NCBI RefSeq assembly: GCF_014643175.1
Contig: NZ_BMJH01000001.1
Location: forward strand, 1,089,925 to 1,153,924
DNA from: Hoyosella rhizosphaerae
GTDB taxonomy: Bacteria > Actinomycetota > Actinomycetes > Mycobacteriales > Mycobacteriaceae
Length of the DNA stretch: 64,000 nucleotides
Reading direction: 5' to 3'
The translations under genes were made by a program, and so were the position numbers. Positions 17,426-26,899 of the stretch are shown piece after piece (positions within the stretch are counted from its first letter, which is position 1; each line of letters starts with the position of its first letter). Below the pieces are notes generated by a model. That model made no database searches, was not told the DNA's origin, and saw only the letters and a program-made list of their open reading frames with translations.

Positions 17426-19918
17426 GTGCTGAATCCTGACGAGATCCCCGATGTGCCCGAAGTAATTTATGACGCCTTTGAGGCTTGGGCAAGTGATCGT
17501 GGCGTTTCGATGTACCCGGCTCAGGAGGAAGCGCTACTAGAGATCGTTGCTGGTTCGAACGTCATTTTGGCGACACCAACTGGTTCAGGAAAGTCACTCG
17601 TTGCAACAGCCGCGCACTTCACAGCGCTAGTTCAAGGCAAACGCACCTTCTACACTGCGCCAATCAAGGCCTTGGTGAGTGAGAAGTTTTTCGCGCTCTG
17701 CGAGATCTTTGGCGCTGACAAGGTTGGGATGATGACCGGTGACGCCGCGGTGAATCCGTCAGCTCCCATCATCTGTGCGACGGCAGAAATTCTCGCGAAT
17801 CTCGCGTTGCGGGAAGGCGCAGCCACTGATGTAGGCCAGGTCGTCATGGACGAGTTCCATTTCTACTCCGAACCAGACCGCGGGTGGGCATGGCAAGTGC
17901 CGCTCATCGAACTCCCCCACACACAATTTTTGCTGATGTCCGCCACCCTAGGTGATGTGCGGTTCTTCCAGGAGGACCTGACTCGACGCACCGGGCGCCC
18001 GACTGCTCACATCACCGGCGCTGAACGACCAGTGCCCCTGGTGTTTTCCTACGCGATGACGCCAATTCACGAGACCATTGAAGAGTTGGTCAGCACCCAT
18101 CAAGCTCCCGTGTACGTCGTGCACTTCACACAGGCGTCTGCTTTGGAACGTGCGCAATCATTGACCAGCGCGCAGGTGGCGACAAAGGAAGAACGAGCCC
18201 TGATCACCGAAGCAATATCTGGGTTTCGGTTTACCACCAGTTTCGGCAAGGTGTTAGCCCGGCTGATCAAGCACGGTATTGGGGTTCACCATGCCGGCAT
18301 GTTGCCGAAATACCGAAGGCTCGTCGAAAAGCTCGCCCAGGACGGATTGCTCAAGGTGATCTGTGGAACCGACACTTTGGGTGTCGGCATCAATGTGCCT
18401 ATCCGAACGGTGCTGTTCACAGGGTTGACGAAATATGACGGCTCACGCAATCGCATACTCAAGGTTCGTGAGTTTCATCAGATCGCAGGCCGGGCCGGAC
18501 GAGCGGGGTTCGACACCACAGGGTCCGTGGTGGTGCAAGCACCCGACCATGAAATCGAGAATGCTCGCGCTCTTGCCAAGGCTGGGGACGACCCCAAAAA
18601 ACGCCGAAAAGTGCAACGCAAGAAAGCTCCGGAGGGTTCCGTCAACTGGACCTCGCAAACATTCGAGAAACTCATGTCGTCAGATCCTGAACCACTGATT
18701 AGCCGTTTCAGGGTTACCAATTCTTTGCTCCTCAATGTCATTTCGCGTCCCGGGAACTGCTTCAATTCCATGCGCCATTTGCTTGAGGACAACCATGAGG
18801 CCCGACCTGCGCAGCGCAAGCACATCCGCCAGGCCATCGCGCTGTACCGGGGACTGCTCAACGCACACATTGTCGAGCGCTTCGATGAACCTGATGAGGA
18901 CGGCCGCTGGGCTCGTTTAACTGTTGACCTTCAACGCGACTTCGCTCTCAACCAACCGTTGTCGCCGTTTGCGCTTGCCGCACTGGAACTGCTTGACCGG
19001 GATTCCCCCTCGTACGCGCTGGACGCTGTGTCTGTCATCGAGGCCACGCTAGACGACCCACGCCCAGTTCTTATGGCGCAGCAACATGCGGCCCGGGGGG
19101 AAGCCATCGGCGAGATGAAAGCCGATGGCATTGAATACGAAGAACGCATGGAACTGATCGAGGACATCACCTGGCCGAAGCCTCTCGAAGAGCTCCTCAA
19201 TGCGGCATATGAGACCTATCGAGTCGGCCACCCTTGGGTGTCGGAGTTTTCACTCTCGCCTAAGGCAGTAATCAGGGACATGGTTGAGAAGGGTATGACG
19301 TTCGCTGATCTGATTAGCGCATACGGGCTCAACCGCTCTGAAGGAGTGGTACTTCGGTATCTCGCGGACGCCTACCGTGCACTTAAACAGACCGTGCCCA
19401 ATGAAGCTCGTGACGATGAACTTGAAGATCTGATTGAGTGGCTTGGCGAACTCATTCGGCAGGTCGATTCCAGCCTGATCGACGAATGGGAACAACTCGT
19501 TAATCCCAATGTTGACGAGATCGCACAGCGGGCATTCTTTGACGACTCCGCCAGACCTCTCACTGGCAACCCGCGGGCATTTAGGCGCATGGTGCGTAAC
19601 GCGATGTTCCGCCGGGTGGAACTTGTGTCAAGGCGCCGCTGGGCGGAACTTGCCACGATCAGTGACATCGAAGCCGAAGAATGGGCTGAGATGATGCAAC
19701 CGTTCTTCGACGAGTATGGCGAACTTGATGCAGGCCCAGACGCGCGGGGGCCGTCATTATTCCGTGTGTCTGAACAGGCCGACAAGTGGGAAGTTCGGCA
19801 GATCCTGCATGACCCCGACGGCGACCACGGTTGGGCGTTCACGGCAACGATCGACTTGCCTGAAAGTGACGCCACAGGTGAGATTGTGGTCGAGGACTTC
19901 GAGATCGTCGACGGATAG
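17426..19918 (+). CDS. DEAD/DEAH-box helicase with C-terminal DUF3516 (HelY/Ski2-like)
   Basis: 830 residues. The helicase core has Walker A ATPTGSGKS (~49-57), TAPIKALVSEK (motif Ia), a DEFH box (~142-145), MSATLGD (motif III), GTDTLGVGINVP and QIAGRAGRAG (motif VI). The long C-terminal part (from ~440) matches the actinobacterial DUF3516 extension. Ski2-type helicases remodel RNA; the exact target is unknown. The second motif letter is DEFH rather than the usual DEVH. The start GTG at 17426 has weak upstream signals. It is followed after 8 bp by a small membrane-protein gene, likely in the same operon. Confidence 0.9.
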   Translation: MLNPDEIPDVPEVIYDAFEAWASDRGVSMYPAQEEALLEIVAGSNVILATPTGSGKSLVATAAHFTALVQGKRTFYTAPIKALVSEKFFALCEIFGADKVGMMTGDAAVNPSAPIICATAEILANLALREGAATDVGQVVMDEFHFYSEPDRGWAWQVPLIELPHTQFLLMSATLGDVRFFQEDLTRRTGRPTAHITGAERPVPLVFSYAMTPIHETIEELVSTHQAPVYVVHFTQASALERAQSLTSAQVATKEERALITEAISGFRFTTSFGKVLARLIKHGIGVHHAGMLPKYRRLVEKLAQDGLLKVICGTDTLGVGINVPIRTVLFTGLTKYDGSRNRILKVREFHQIAGRAGRAGFDTTGSVVVQAPDHEIENARALAKAGDDPKKRRKVQRKKAPEGSVNWTSQTFEKLMSSDPEPLISRFRVTNSLLLNVISRPGNCFNSMRHLLEDNHEARPAQRKHIRQAIALYRGLLNAHIVERFDEPDEDGRWARLTVDLQRDFALNQPLSPFALAALELLDRDSPSYALDAVSVIEATLDDPRPVLMAQQHAARGEAIGEMKADGIEYEERMELIEDITWPKPLEELLNAAYETYRVGHPWVSEFSLSPKAVIRDMVEKGMTFADLISAYGLNRSEGVVLRYLADAYRALKQTVPNEARDDELEDLIEWLGELIRQVDSSLIDEWEQLVNPNVDEIAQRAFFDDSARPLTGNPRAFRRMVRNAMFRRVELVSRRRWAELATISDIEAEEWAEMMQPFFDEYGELDAGPDARGPSLFRVSEQADKWEVRQILHDPDGDHGWAFTATIDLPESDATGEIVVEDFEIVDG

Positions 19919-19926
19919 GAAAAAGG

Positions 19927-20172
19927 ATGAGCCACGATGATCTAGGCAAAGATTCAGGTCCCCACTACTCAGCGCGTCGGCGGCTGCGCGAATCCCAGTT
20001 CCCCGACGCCTACACCACAGGTGATATACCACCCCCACCGGCGCAACTCGACCGGCCTCTGAGCTCGGTTTACCCGCTCCCGTCCGGGCCCCGCTACCGC
20101 AAACACATCATCGTCTTTTTGCTAGTCTTTGCCGCTGCGTTCCTCATCCCGATGGTGCTCTTGCTGATCTAG
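19927..20172 (+). CDS. small tail-anchored membrane protein, hypothetical
   Basis: 81 residues. A hydrophilic N-terminal 58 residues rich in Pro/Arg is followed by a single hydrophobic segment at the very C-terminus (HIIVFLLVFAAAFLIPMVLLLI), which would anchor it in the membrane with the N-terminus inside. The start is preceded by GGAAAAAGG, 8 bp after the helicase stop, so it is probably expressed with it. Its last 51 bp overlap the convergent P-type ATPase gene. Family not recognised; the ribosome binding site and membrane tail argue that it is real. Confidence 0.65.
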   Translation: MSHDDLGKDSGPHYSARRRLRESQFPDAYTTGDIPPPPAQLDRPLSSVYPLPSGPRYRKHIIVFLLVFAAAFLIPMVLLLI

Positions 20173-22422
20173 GCGCCTCGGTGCGGGGGCCACGTCGAGG
20201 CGGTACTGGATGAGCCGGGAACTGTTCGCCACCACCGCCACCGAAGAAGCATTGTGCAAAATCGCCGCCAACACCGGAGAAAGAGCACCCACCGCACTCA
20301 TGAGCAATCCGGCAGCGTTCACAGTTATGGACATTCCATAGTTTTGTCGGATCACATCTACTGTGTGCGCGCCAAGTTCGCGCAGATCCTGCAACCGGCG
20401 CAAGTCGTCGGTGGCCAGTGCAATGTCAGCGGTTTCCACGGCAACGTCAGTTCCCGAGATGCCCATCGCGATACCGATGTTGGCACCAGCAAGGGCAGGT
20501 GCATCGTTTGTACCGTCACCCACCATAGCGACGGTGTGGCCCGCACGCTGAAGCGATTCAATCAAGTCCAGCTTCTCATCGGGTAGCACTTCCGCCTTCC
20601 ACTCGGTGATGCCGAGTTCCTGCGCAACTGCTGCCGCTGTTTCGGGGTGATCACCGGTGAGCATGATGAACCGCGATACACCTGAGGCGCGCAATACCTC
20701 GAGTACGCCAGGTGCCTCAGGTCGAACTTCGTCGCGCAAACTCACCAAACCCACGAGTTCACCATCAACCGACAGCAACAGTGGTGTTTCGGACTTTCGG
20801 CGGAGCTTGGCGACCCAGTCGGCTGCTTCGCCGCTGACGTCAACCCCTTCGGATTCCAGCAATGCGGGGCTGCCCAGCAACAGTGTGCGACCATCAGCCC
20901 ACGTGCGCATACCTAAGCCCACAAGAACTTCGCACTGCTCGTGCGGTGGAATCAGTATTCGTCGTTCCTCCGTCGAACGAATGACCGCTTGCGCTAGAGG
21001 ATGGCGTGAGTGAATTTCTGAGCTCGCCGCGTACGCAAGCACAGAACTCGGATCCCATTCGGGATGAAAACTCACCATGTTGGTTACGACAGGTCGGCCG
21101 ACGGTGAGAGTTCCGGTCTTGTCGAAGACCATCACATCCACCCGGCCTGCAAGCTCAAGGTGCGAACCGCCCTTGATGAGGATGCCTCGGCGCGCACCAT
21201 TCCCGATCGCGGCGCTGATCGCAGTGGGTGTCGACAGACCTACAGCACACGGGCAAGCGATAAGTAGCATCGTCATCGCACGCCGGACGTCGCGAGTCAA
21301 CAGTAGGGTCGCGCCTGCGAGGAAGAATGATGCGGGAACAAAGCGTCGAGAGAAGTTTTCTCCAACAGTCTGGATGGGTGCGCGGTCCGATTGGGCTTGC
21401 TCAACACGACTGATGATGCGCCCAATCGCGGTGTCTTTGCCGACGGCCTGCGCCTCGACGACGATCTTGCCGCGCATCAATACTGACCCCGCGTGAACTT
21501 TTTCGCCCGCGGTGACAGTAACTGGCAACGGCTCGCCGGTGATGGCGGACTGGTCGATAATGCCGTCGCCGTCAACAATGACCCCGTCGACGGGAAGCGC
21601 GACATGCTCGTGGATGACTACGTAATCACCGACGCGCACAGTGTCGATGTCGACCTTGACTTCCGAACCGTCGGCGGTTCGCAAGAATACGGTGTCTTGT
21701 GCACCGCTCAGCAGATCTGAGATGGCCCGACGTGTGCGCCTTAGTGTGAGTTCTTGCAGGTACTCGCCGATGTTGAGCAACCATAGGACGGTCAGGGCAA
21801 CGACGTTTTCGCGCAGCAATAGCGACGCAACTGTGGCTGCGGATACCAAGGTGTCTGTGCCACCGACCTTTGATTTGGTCAGGGAACGCACAGCACCCTT
21901 CAAGAAGGGGTAGCCCGTAATGATGGTGACGCCCGTGGCGAACAGCCGACTGGTCGGCCCGAGTACTGGTGGGCGCCGCAGAACGTACCGTCTGAATCCG
22001 AGTAGGAACAGCGCACTGCCACCGATCACCATGCGAGCGAGGTCACCGGTACTCACTTCCGCTGAGTACGGCTCCCTTGATGGCACGGCGGCGCGACTTA
22101 CCTCGTCGATTGACGTGATGACCTGAACGATGTCGAGGGGTTCTACGCGGTTGGTCGAGTACCACACGACCACTGACCCCGTTTTGGGGTAGGCATGGAC
22201 CGCACGGACGCCGTGGACCACTTCGACTGCGTTTTCGATTGCGACAGCCCGGGCGGGGCTGCGAACCATCCACGGGACGCGGACGCGTAGGCGGCCGGCG
22301 GCGATGGAGATTACTTCGACACCGTCGGCGGGGCCGACAATCATCTCACCGTCGGCGGGGCCGACAATCATCTCACCGTCGGCGGGGCCGGGGGTGACTT
22401 CGGTGGCTTCTAGGGGCGTCAC
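20122..22422 (-). CDS. ctpC: P1B-type metal-transporting ATPase, CtpC-like
   Basis: 766 residues. Features are a degenerate metal-associated N-terminal domain (ISIAAGRLRVRVPWMV onward), TM helices, actuator motif TGEPLPV, metal-site motif CPC in ACPCAVGLSTPT (~389), phosphorylation motif DKTGT (D~433), the ATP-binding SEIHSRHPLA segment, and GDGTNDAPAL. The last membrane region HNASSVAVVANSSRLI resembles mycobacterial CtpC, linked to Mn/Zn export. It follows pacL after 6 bp. Its N-terminus holds a 9-residue tandem repeat, GPADGEMIV twice plus a partial copy. The GTG start has no strong ribosome binding site, so coupling to pacL is likely. Its C-terminal 17 codons overlap the convergent small gene. 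Confidence 0.9.
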   Translation of the reverse strand: MTPLEATEVTPGPADGEMIVGPADGEMIVGPADGVEVISIAAGRLRVRVPWMVRSPARAVAIENAVEVVHGVRAVHAYPKTGSVVVWYSTNRVEPLDIVQVITSIDEVSRAAVPSREPYSAEVSTGDLARMVIGGSALFLLGFRRYVLRRPPVLGPTSRLFATGVTIITGYPFLKGAVRSLTKSKVGGTDTLVSAATVASLLLRENVVALTVLWLLNIGEYLQELTLRRTRRAISDLLSGAQDTVFLRTADGSEVKVDIDTVRVGDYVVIHEHVALPVDGVIVDGDGIIDQSAITGEPLPVTVTAGEKVHAGSVLMRGKIVVEAQAVGKDTAIGRIISRVEQAQSDRAPIQTVGENFSRRFVPASFFLAGATLLLTRDVRRAMTMLLIACPCAVGLSTPTAISAAIGNGARRGILIKGGSHLELAGRVDVMVFDKTGTLTVGRPVVTNMVSFHPEWDPSSVLAYAASSEIHSRHPLAQAVIRSTEERRILIPPHEQCEVLVGLGMRTWADGRTLLLGSPALLESEGVDVSGEAADWVAKLRRKSETPLLLSVDGELVGLVSLRDEVRPEAPGVLEVLRASGVSRFIMLTGDHPETAAAVAQELGITEWKAEVLPDEKLDLIESLQRAGHTVAMVGDGTNDAPALAGANIGIAMGISGTDVAVETADIALATDDLRRLQDLRELGAHTVDVIRQNYGMSITVNAAGLLMSAVGALSPVLAAILHNASSVAVVANSSRLIQYRLDVAPAPRRLDQQEHHRDEERSGKD
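22321..22390. repeat. 27-bp tandem repeat in the 5' end of ctpC
   Basis: Two identical 27-bp copies (22321-22347 and 22348-22374) plus a 16-bp partial copy encode GPADGEMIV, GPADGEMIV and GPADG near the N-terminus of the ATPase. It is in frame, so copy-number changes would keep the reading frame. Confidence 0.9.
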
Positions 22423-22428
22423 AGTGAA

Positions 22429-22710
22429 TCAGTGCGCGTGGCCGTGTCCAACGGACTGGCTTGGCGGTGGTGCGTCTTCTCCATTGCGTTCCCGTGCTTC
22501 GGCAACGATGTCCGCAGTTGCGAGCCGCACAGCTTCAGCGCCTTCTTCTGCTTTACGCACACCTTTGAGCCCAGCCGCAGTCATTGTTACTGCTATTTCC
22601 CGGGCAGGGGCCTTCTTCAGCGCCCACACCACACCGTTGTATGCGGCTACTCCCACGGTTCCGGTAACCACAGTTCCTAAAGCTTTACCTAGTAGAGCAC
22701 CGTGAATCAC
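22429..22710 (-). CDS. pacL: PacL-type (DUF1490) P-ATPase-associated chaperone
   Basis: 93 residues. An N-terminal hydrophobic segment (~8-28, TVVTGTVGVAAYNGVVW) is followed by a charged Glu/Ala/Arg helix of the DUF1490 type (GVRKAEEGAEAVRLATADIV) and a C-terminal His-rich tail ending HGHAH. In M. tuberculosis, PacL proteins (Rv3269 with CtpC) bind zinc through a C-terminal D/H motif and build efflux platforms with their P-ATPase. Here the tail keeps three His residues. The GTG start is preceded by GGAGGAG, and ctpC follows after 6 bp, so they form one operon. Confidence 0.9.
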   Translation of the reverse strand: MIHGALLGKALGTVVTGTVGVAAYNGVVWALKKAPAREIAVTMTAAGLKGVRKAEEGAEAVRLATADIVAEARERNGEDAPPPSQSVGHGHAH

Positions 22711-22867
22711 AGTGGCTCCTCCCTGTCGGATCCGACTTCGTCGAGAGACACAACGCGGCGCTATGTCTTCCTACTTCTGATTCTGCCCCATATGGTCTCC
22801 ACTTGGGGGTGGCGCCGAAACTCTGTTTAGCTCATGTGCGGGGTGAACCCCTATTGTGGATGGTGGC

Positions 22868-25800
22868 ATGAATCAATCCTCCCCTACGTCGCAGACTGAG
22901 TTGCGTGCTGCGATCAAGCAACTCACACTGCGTGACGCGCATCGTTTTGGGCAGCGTTTGCGACGCGCCCGCAATGAAGCTGACATTAACAAGATCGCCC
23001 GCGGTGTTCAGGCGGCAATGGCTACCGTCGAACGCAGACGACAGGCTGTTCCCACGATCACTTACCCCGCCTCGCTGCCCGTGTCGGAGCGTCGCACTGA
23101 TATTGCTGATGCGATTCGCACCAACCAAGTTGTCATCGTTGCTGGAGAAACTGGTTCTGGTAAGACAACGCAGCTGCCTAAGATCTGTATGGAGTTGGGC
23201 CGGGGAATCCTGGGCACCATCGGGCACACTCAGCCACGTCGACTTGCAGCGAGAACGGTTGCTGAACGGATAGCTGACGAACTTCAGTGTGAACTTGGCT
23301 CCACCGTGGGTTACACAGTTCGTTTCACCGATCAAGTTTCGGACTCGACATTGGTGAAGTTGATGACGGACGGGATCCTTCTCAACGAGATTCAACGTGA
23401 CCGGATGTTGCGCCGTTACGACACCATCATCATCGACGAGGCACATGAGCGCAGCCTCAACATTGACTTCATCCTTGGTTACCTCAAGCAACTTCTCCCT
23501 CGGCGACCTGATCTCAAAGTCATCATCACCTCAGCCACTATTGACCCGCAGCGTTTCGCGGAGCACTTCTCTCATAACGGCGTTCCTGCTCCCATCGTGG
23601 AGGTGTCTGGACGCACGTTCCCGGTGGAGATGCGGTACCGCCCGCTGGTCGAGGAGCTTCCCAATGGCGCGCATGCAAAAGATGATTTCGACGACGAAGT
23701 GTACGTCGTCGAACGTGATCCAATTGAGGCCATCAGCGATGCGGTGGAGGAACTTGTAGCTGAAGGTCCGGGCGACATTCTGGTTTTCCTGTCCGGTGAA
23801 CGCGAGATCCGAGATACCGCTGATGCGTTGGACGAACGCAAGTTCCCCAACACTGAAGTGGTGCCGCTATATGCGCGTTTGTCGCAGGCTGAGCAACATA
23901 AAGTGTTTGCACCACACCGCGGCCGTCGGATCGTGTTAGCAACGAACGTCGCAGAAACCTCGCTGACTGTGCCAGGGATCCGGTACGTCATCGACCCCGG
24001 ATTTGCACGCATTTCGCGTTACTCACTGCGTACTAAGGTGCAACGTCTACCGATTGAGCCAATATCGCAGGCTTCCGCTCGACAACGGTCAGGGCGATGC
24101 GGTCGTGTCGCAGACGGCATTTGCATTCGGTTGTATTCCGAGCAAGACTTCGATTCCCGCCCTGTGTTCACGGATCCAGAAATTCAGCGGACCAATCTTG
24201 CTGCTGTGGTGTTGCACATGGCTGCACTCGGTTTGGGTGATGTCGGGGCGTTCCCCTTTATCGACCCGCCGGACGAACGCAACATCAAAGACGGCGTTCG
24301 CTTGCTGCAGGAAATCGGCGCGATCGCCGCTGCTTCTACCCCACCGAGCGCGCCTGCTCGCAACCAGTCCCGAAGGCAAAGCGATCAGGGGCCGCAACTC
24401 ACCGATGTGGGCCGACAGCTTGCGCAACTTCCGGTGGATCCGCGCATGGGCCGGATGCTCGTCGAGGCGCATAATCAGGGCTGCCTCAACGAGGTGCTCA
24501 CGATTGTCGCGGGCCTATCCATCCAAGATGTTCGCGAACGCCCCTCAGAACACCAACAGCACGCAGACGAGTTGCATCGACGGTTCACTGAGTCGAAATC
24601 TGACTTCCTCGCTTACTTGGAGTTATGGGAGTACATCCGCACAAAACGCCATGAATTGTCCTCTAGTCAGTTCCGAAAGCTGTGCAGGGCAGAGTTTCTT
24701 CACTGGCAACGTATCCGCGAATGGCAGGACCTGCGTGGGCAGTTAAATCAGATTTGCAGCGGGTTGGGTTGGATGCTCAACAGTTCACCGGCGAGTCCAG
24801 ATACGGTGCACCAGGCGCTTCTATCTGGCCTGTTGTCGCACATCGGGATTCGCGAGGCCGACACGCGTGAATTCGTTGGGGCACGGAACGCTAAGTTTGC
24901 TGTCTTCCCGGGTTCGGTATTGGCGAAAAAACCACCGCAGTTCGTGATGGCCTCAGAGTTAGTAGAGACGTCGCGGCTGTGGGCTCGAACGGTCGCCAAG
25001 ATCGAACCGGAGTGGGCTGAAAAGCTCGCTGGGGACCTGGTCAAGCGAACGTATTCTGAGCCGCACTGGTCGACGAAGCAGGGTGCGGTCCTCGCGTATG
25101 AGCGGGTCACGTTGTTTGGTGTGCCACTTGCAGCGCAACGTCGGGTGAATTACGGGCGCATCGATGTTGAGACTGCACGCGAACTGTTCATTCGCCATGC
25201 TTTGGTTCAGGGTGAGTGGGAGTTTCGGCATGAATTCTTTCACCACAACAGGAAGCTTCTCGATGACATCGAAGATCTTGAGCACCGTGCCCGCCGACGC
25301 GGAATAGTTGTCGACGACGAAACCCTGTTCGACTTCTATGACGCTCGCGTTCCCGATGACGTCGTGTCGGTTCGACATTTCGATTCGTGGTGGAAGAAGA
25401 AGCAAACTTCGGACCCTGAACTGTTGTTTTTCACATCAGATACAGTTGTCAATCCTGATGCGGATGCTGTTCGCGCCCGTGATTTCCCCGATGCCTGGAA
25501 GCAGGGCGAACTTCTTCTTCCCCTGTCGTATCATTTCGAACCCGGCCACCCTGACGACGGTGTGACAGTGATGATTCCCGTTGCGCAACTAGAGCGAGTG
25601 CGTTCGGTTGGCTTCGAATGGTTGGTTCCTGGCCTGCGCGACGAGCTAGCGGCGGCGATGGTGAAAACCTTGCCTAAGCCCCTGCGACGGTCAGTGGTGC
25701 CCGCGCCGGAGTTCGGGTCTGCAGCGTTGTCGGTGCTGAAACCCCGCTCGGAACCTTTGACGGTGGCGTTCGCGCGTGAGCTTTCCCGTTTAGGTGGCGT

Positions 25801-26860
25801 CAGGATTACCCCGACGGATTTCGATATCGGTACGCTGCCCCTTCATCTGCGGATGACCTTCGCTGCGGTTGATGCACGTGGCGGGATATTGAAGCGGTCT
25901 AAGGATCTTGAGTCGCTCCGGGAATCGTTATCGCATGTGGTGTCTAAGGTGGTCGCGACTGCAAGCGCAGGTATGCAGCGTCCCCCGGCTTGGGAATGGA
26001 CACCCGACACTTTGGGAACTTTGACGCCCGTGGTGGAACATCGAGTTGGTGGACAGGTTGTGCGTGGGTATCCATCGTTGGTTTTGACCAACGGTGGTGT
26101 GGCCGTGCAGGTTGTGGCTACCCGTGCAGTGCAGCAAGAAGCTATGCAGGTGGGCGTGCGGGCGTTGATTGCTCGTGCAGCTGGGCCAATTCCCAAGTCT
26201 ATTTTTCAAGGTTTGTCGACGACGCAGCGGTTGGCTCTGAATTCGCCATTGGTTGGCGGAGCGGTAGCGCTCGCTGAGGATTGCCGTAACGCTGCTATCG
26301 ATGCGCTTGTCGTTGAACATGGTGGGGTGGTTTTTGATCCGGTGGCTTTTGCGGCGCTGTCCTCGAAAGTCCGGGCTGGGCTCATGGGGCGAACACGCTT
26401 GGTGTTGTCTCACGTCGTACCGGTCTTGACGGCTTTGCAGGAGTTGCTTGTGGTCCTGGATTCTGCCGGTGTAGATCCGGTTACGGCCTCGGCTGTCGAG
26501 GATGTTCGGAATCAGATCAACAACCTGGTGTTTCCCGGTTTTGTCACGGCCTCTGGGTTGGCGAATGTGACGCATATGCCTCGCTATATTTCGGCCGCGC
26601 AGCGTCGAATTGAGGCTTTGCCAGGTAGCAGTGCGCGTGAGCTCCGTGGCATGGCCGTTCTTGATCGAGTTTTTTCGGCTTTGAGCCGAGCAGTGGAGAG
26701 TCTGCCGACACCAGATCGAACGAGTCAGGCTGTCGACAGGGTTCATTGGATGATCGAAGAGTTGCGCGTGAGTTTGTTCGCGCAAGCTTTGGGTACCGCG
26801 GGACCAATTTCTGAACAGCGAGTCGCGACTGCGATCAAGGATCTCGCAGCGCGGCGCTAG
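22868..26860 (+). CDS. hrpA: ATP-dependent RNA helicase HrpA (DEAH family)
   Basis: 1330 residues, the usual very long bacterial HrpA. The core shows GETGSGKT (93-100), TQPRRLAARTVA (Ia), DEAH (190-193), SATID (III), a helicase C domain with LATNVAETSLTVPGI, and QRSGRCGR (VI). The helicase-associated HA2/OB-fold region and the HrpA-specific C-terminal DUF3418 follow. HrpA rescues stalled ribosomes in E. coli. The ATG at 22868 (MNQSSPTSQ) is preferred to the GTG at 22856; both have modest upstream signals. It is divergent from pacL across ~150 bp. Confidence 0.93.
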   Translation: MNQSSPTSQTELRAAIKQLTLRDAHRFGQRLRRARNEADINKIARGVQAAMATVERRRQAVPTITYPASLPVSERRTDIADAIRTNQVVIVAGETGSGKTTQLPKICMELGRGILGTIGHTQPRRLAARTVAERIADELQCELGSTVGYTVRFTDQVSDSTLVKLMTDGILLNEIQRDRMLRRYDTIIIDEAHERSLNIDFILGYLKQLLPRRPDLKVIITSATIDPQRFAEHFSHNGVPAPIVEVSGRTFPVEMRYRPLVEELPNGAHAKDDFDDEVYVVERDPIEAISDAVEELVAEGPGDILVFLSGEREIRDTADALDERKFPNTEVVPLYARLSQAEQHKVFAPHRGRRIVLATNVAETSLTVPGIRYVIDPGFARISRYSLRTKVQRLPIEPISQASARQRSGRCGRVADGICIRLYSEQDFDSRPVFTDPEIQRTNLAAVVLHMAALGLGDVGAFPFIDPPDERNIKDGVRLLQEIGAIAAASTPPSAPARNQSRRQSDQGPQLTDVGRQLAQLPVDPRMGRMLVEAHNQGCLNEVLTIVAGLSIQDVRERPSEHQQHADELHRRFTESKSDFLAYLELWEYIRTKRHELSSSQFRKLCRAEFLHWQRIREWQDLRGQLNQICSGLGWMLNSSPASPDTVHQALLSGLLSHIGIREADTREFVGARNAKFAVFPGSVLAKKPPQFVMASELVETSRLWARTVAKIEPEWAEKLAGDLVKRTYSEPHWSTKQGAVLAYERVTLFGVPLAAQRRVNYGRIDVETARELFIRHALVQGEWEFRHEFFHHNRKLLDDIEDLEHRARRRGIVVDDETLFDFYDARVPDDVVSVRHFDSWWKKKQTSDPELLFFTSDTVVNPDADAVRARDFPDAWKQGELLLPLSYHFEPGHPDDGVTVMIPVAQLERVRSVGFEWLVPGLRDELAAAMVKTLPKPLRRSVVPAPEFGSAALSVLKPRSEPLTVAFARELSRLGGVRITPTDFDIGTLPLHLRMTFAAVDARGGILKRSKDLESLRESLSHVVSKVVATASAGMQRPPAWEWTPDTLGTLTPVVEHRVGGQVVRGYPSLVLTNGGVAVQVVATRAVQQEAMQVGVRALIARAAGPIPKSIFQGLSTTQRLALNSPLVGGAVALAEDCRNAAIDALVVEHGGVVFDPVAFAALSSKVRAGLMGRTRLVLSHVVPVLTALQELLVVLDSAGVDPVTASAVEDVRNQINNLVFPGFVTASGLANVTHMPRYISAAQRRIEALPGSSARELRGMAVLDRVFSALSRAVESLPTPDRTSQAVDRVHWMIEELRVSLFAQALGTAGPISEQRVATAIKDLAARR

Positions 26861-26867
26861 TTTTGGC

Positions 26868-26899
26868 GGGCTAGTTTTTCGCTGGGCTAGTTTTTCGCA
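26868..26899. repeat. 16-bp tandem repeat spanning the hrpA/nrdR 3' ends
   Basis: GGGCTAGTTTTTCGC occurs at 26868-26882 and 26884-26898, one base apart, with a partial third copy at the hrpA stop (CGCTAGTTTT). The CTA in the second copy is the nrdR stop on the minus strand. Confidence 0.75.

Noticed and set aside
22711..22867. Zur or other metal-regulator palindrome before pacL
   Set aside because: No palindrome of the TGATAATGATTATCA kind was found in the 157-bp gap.
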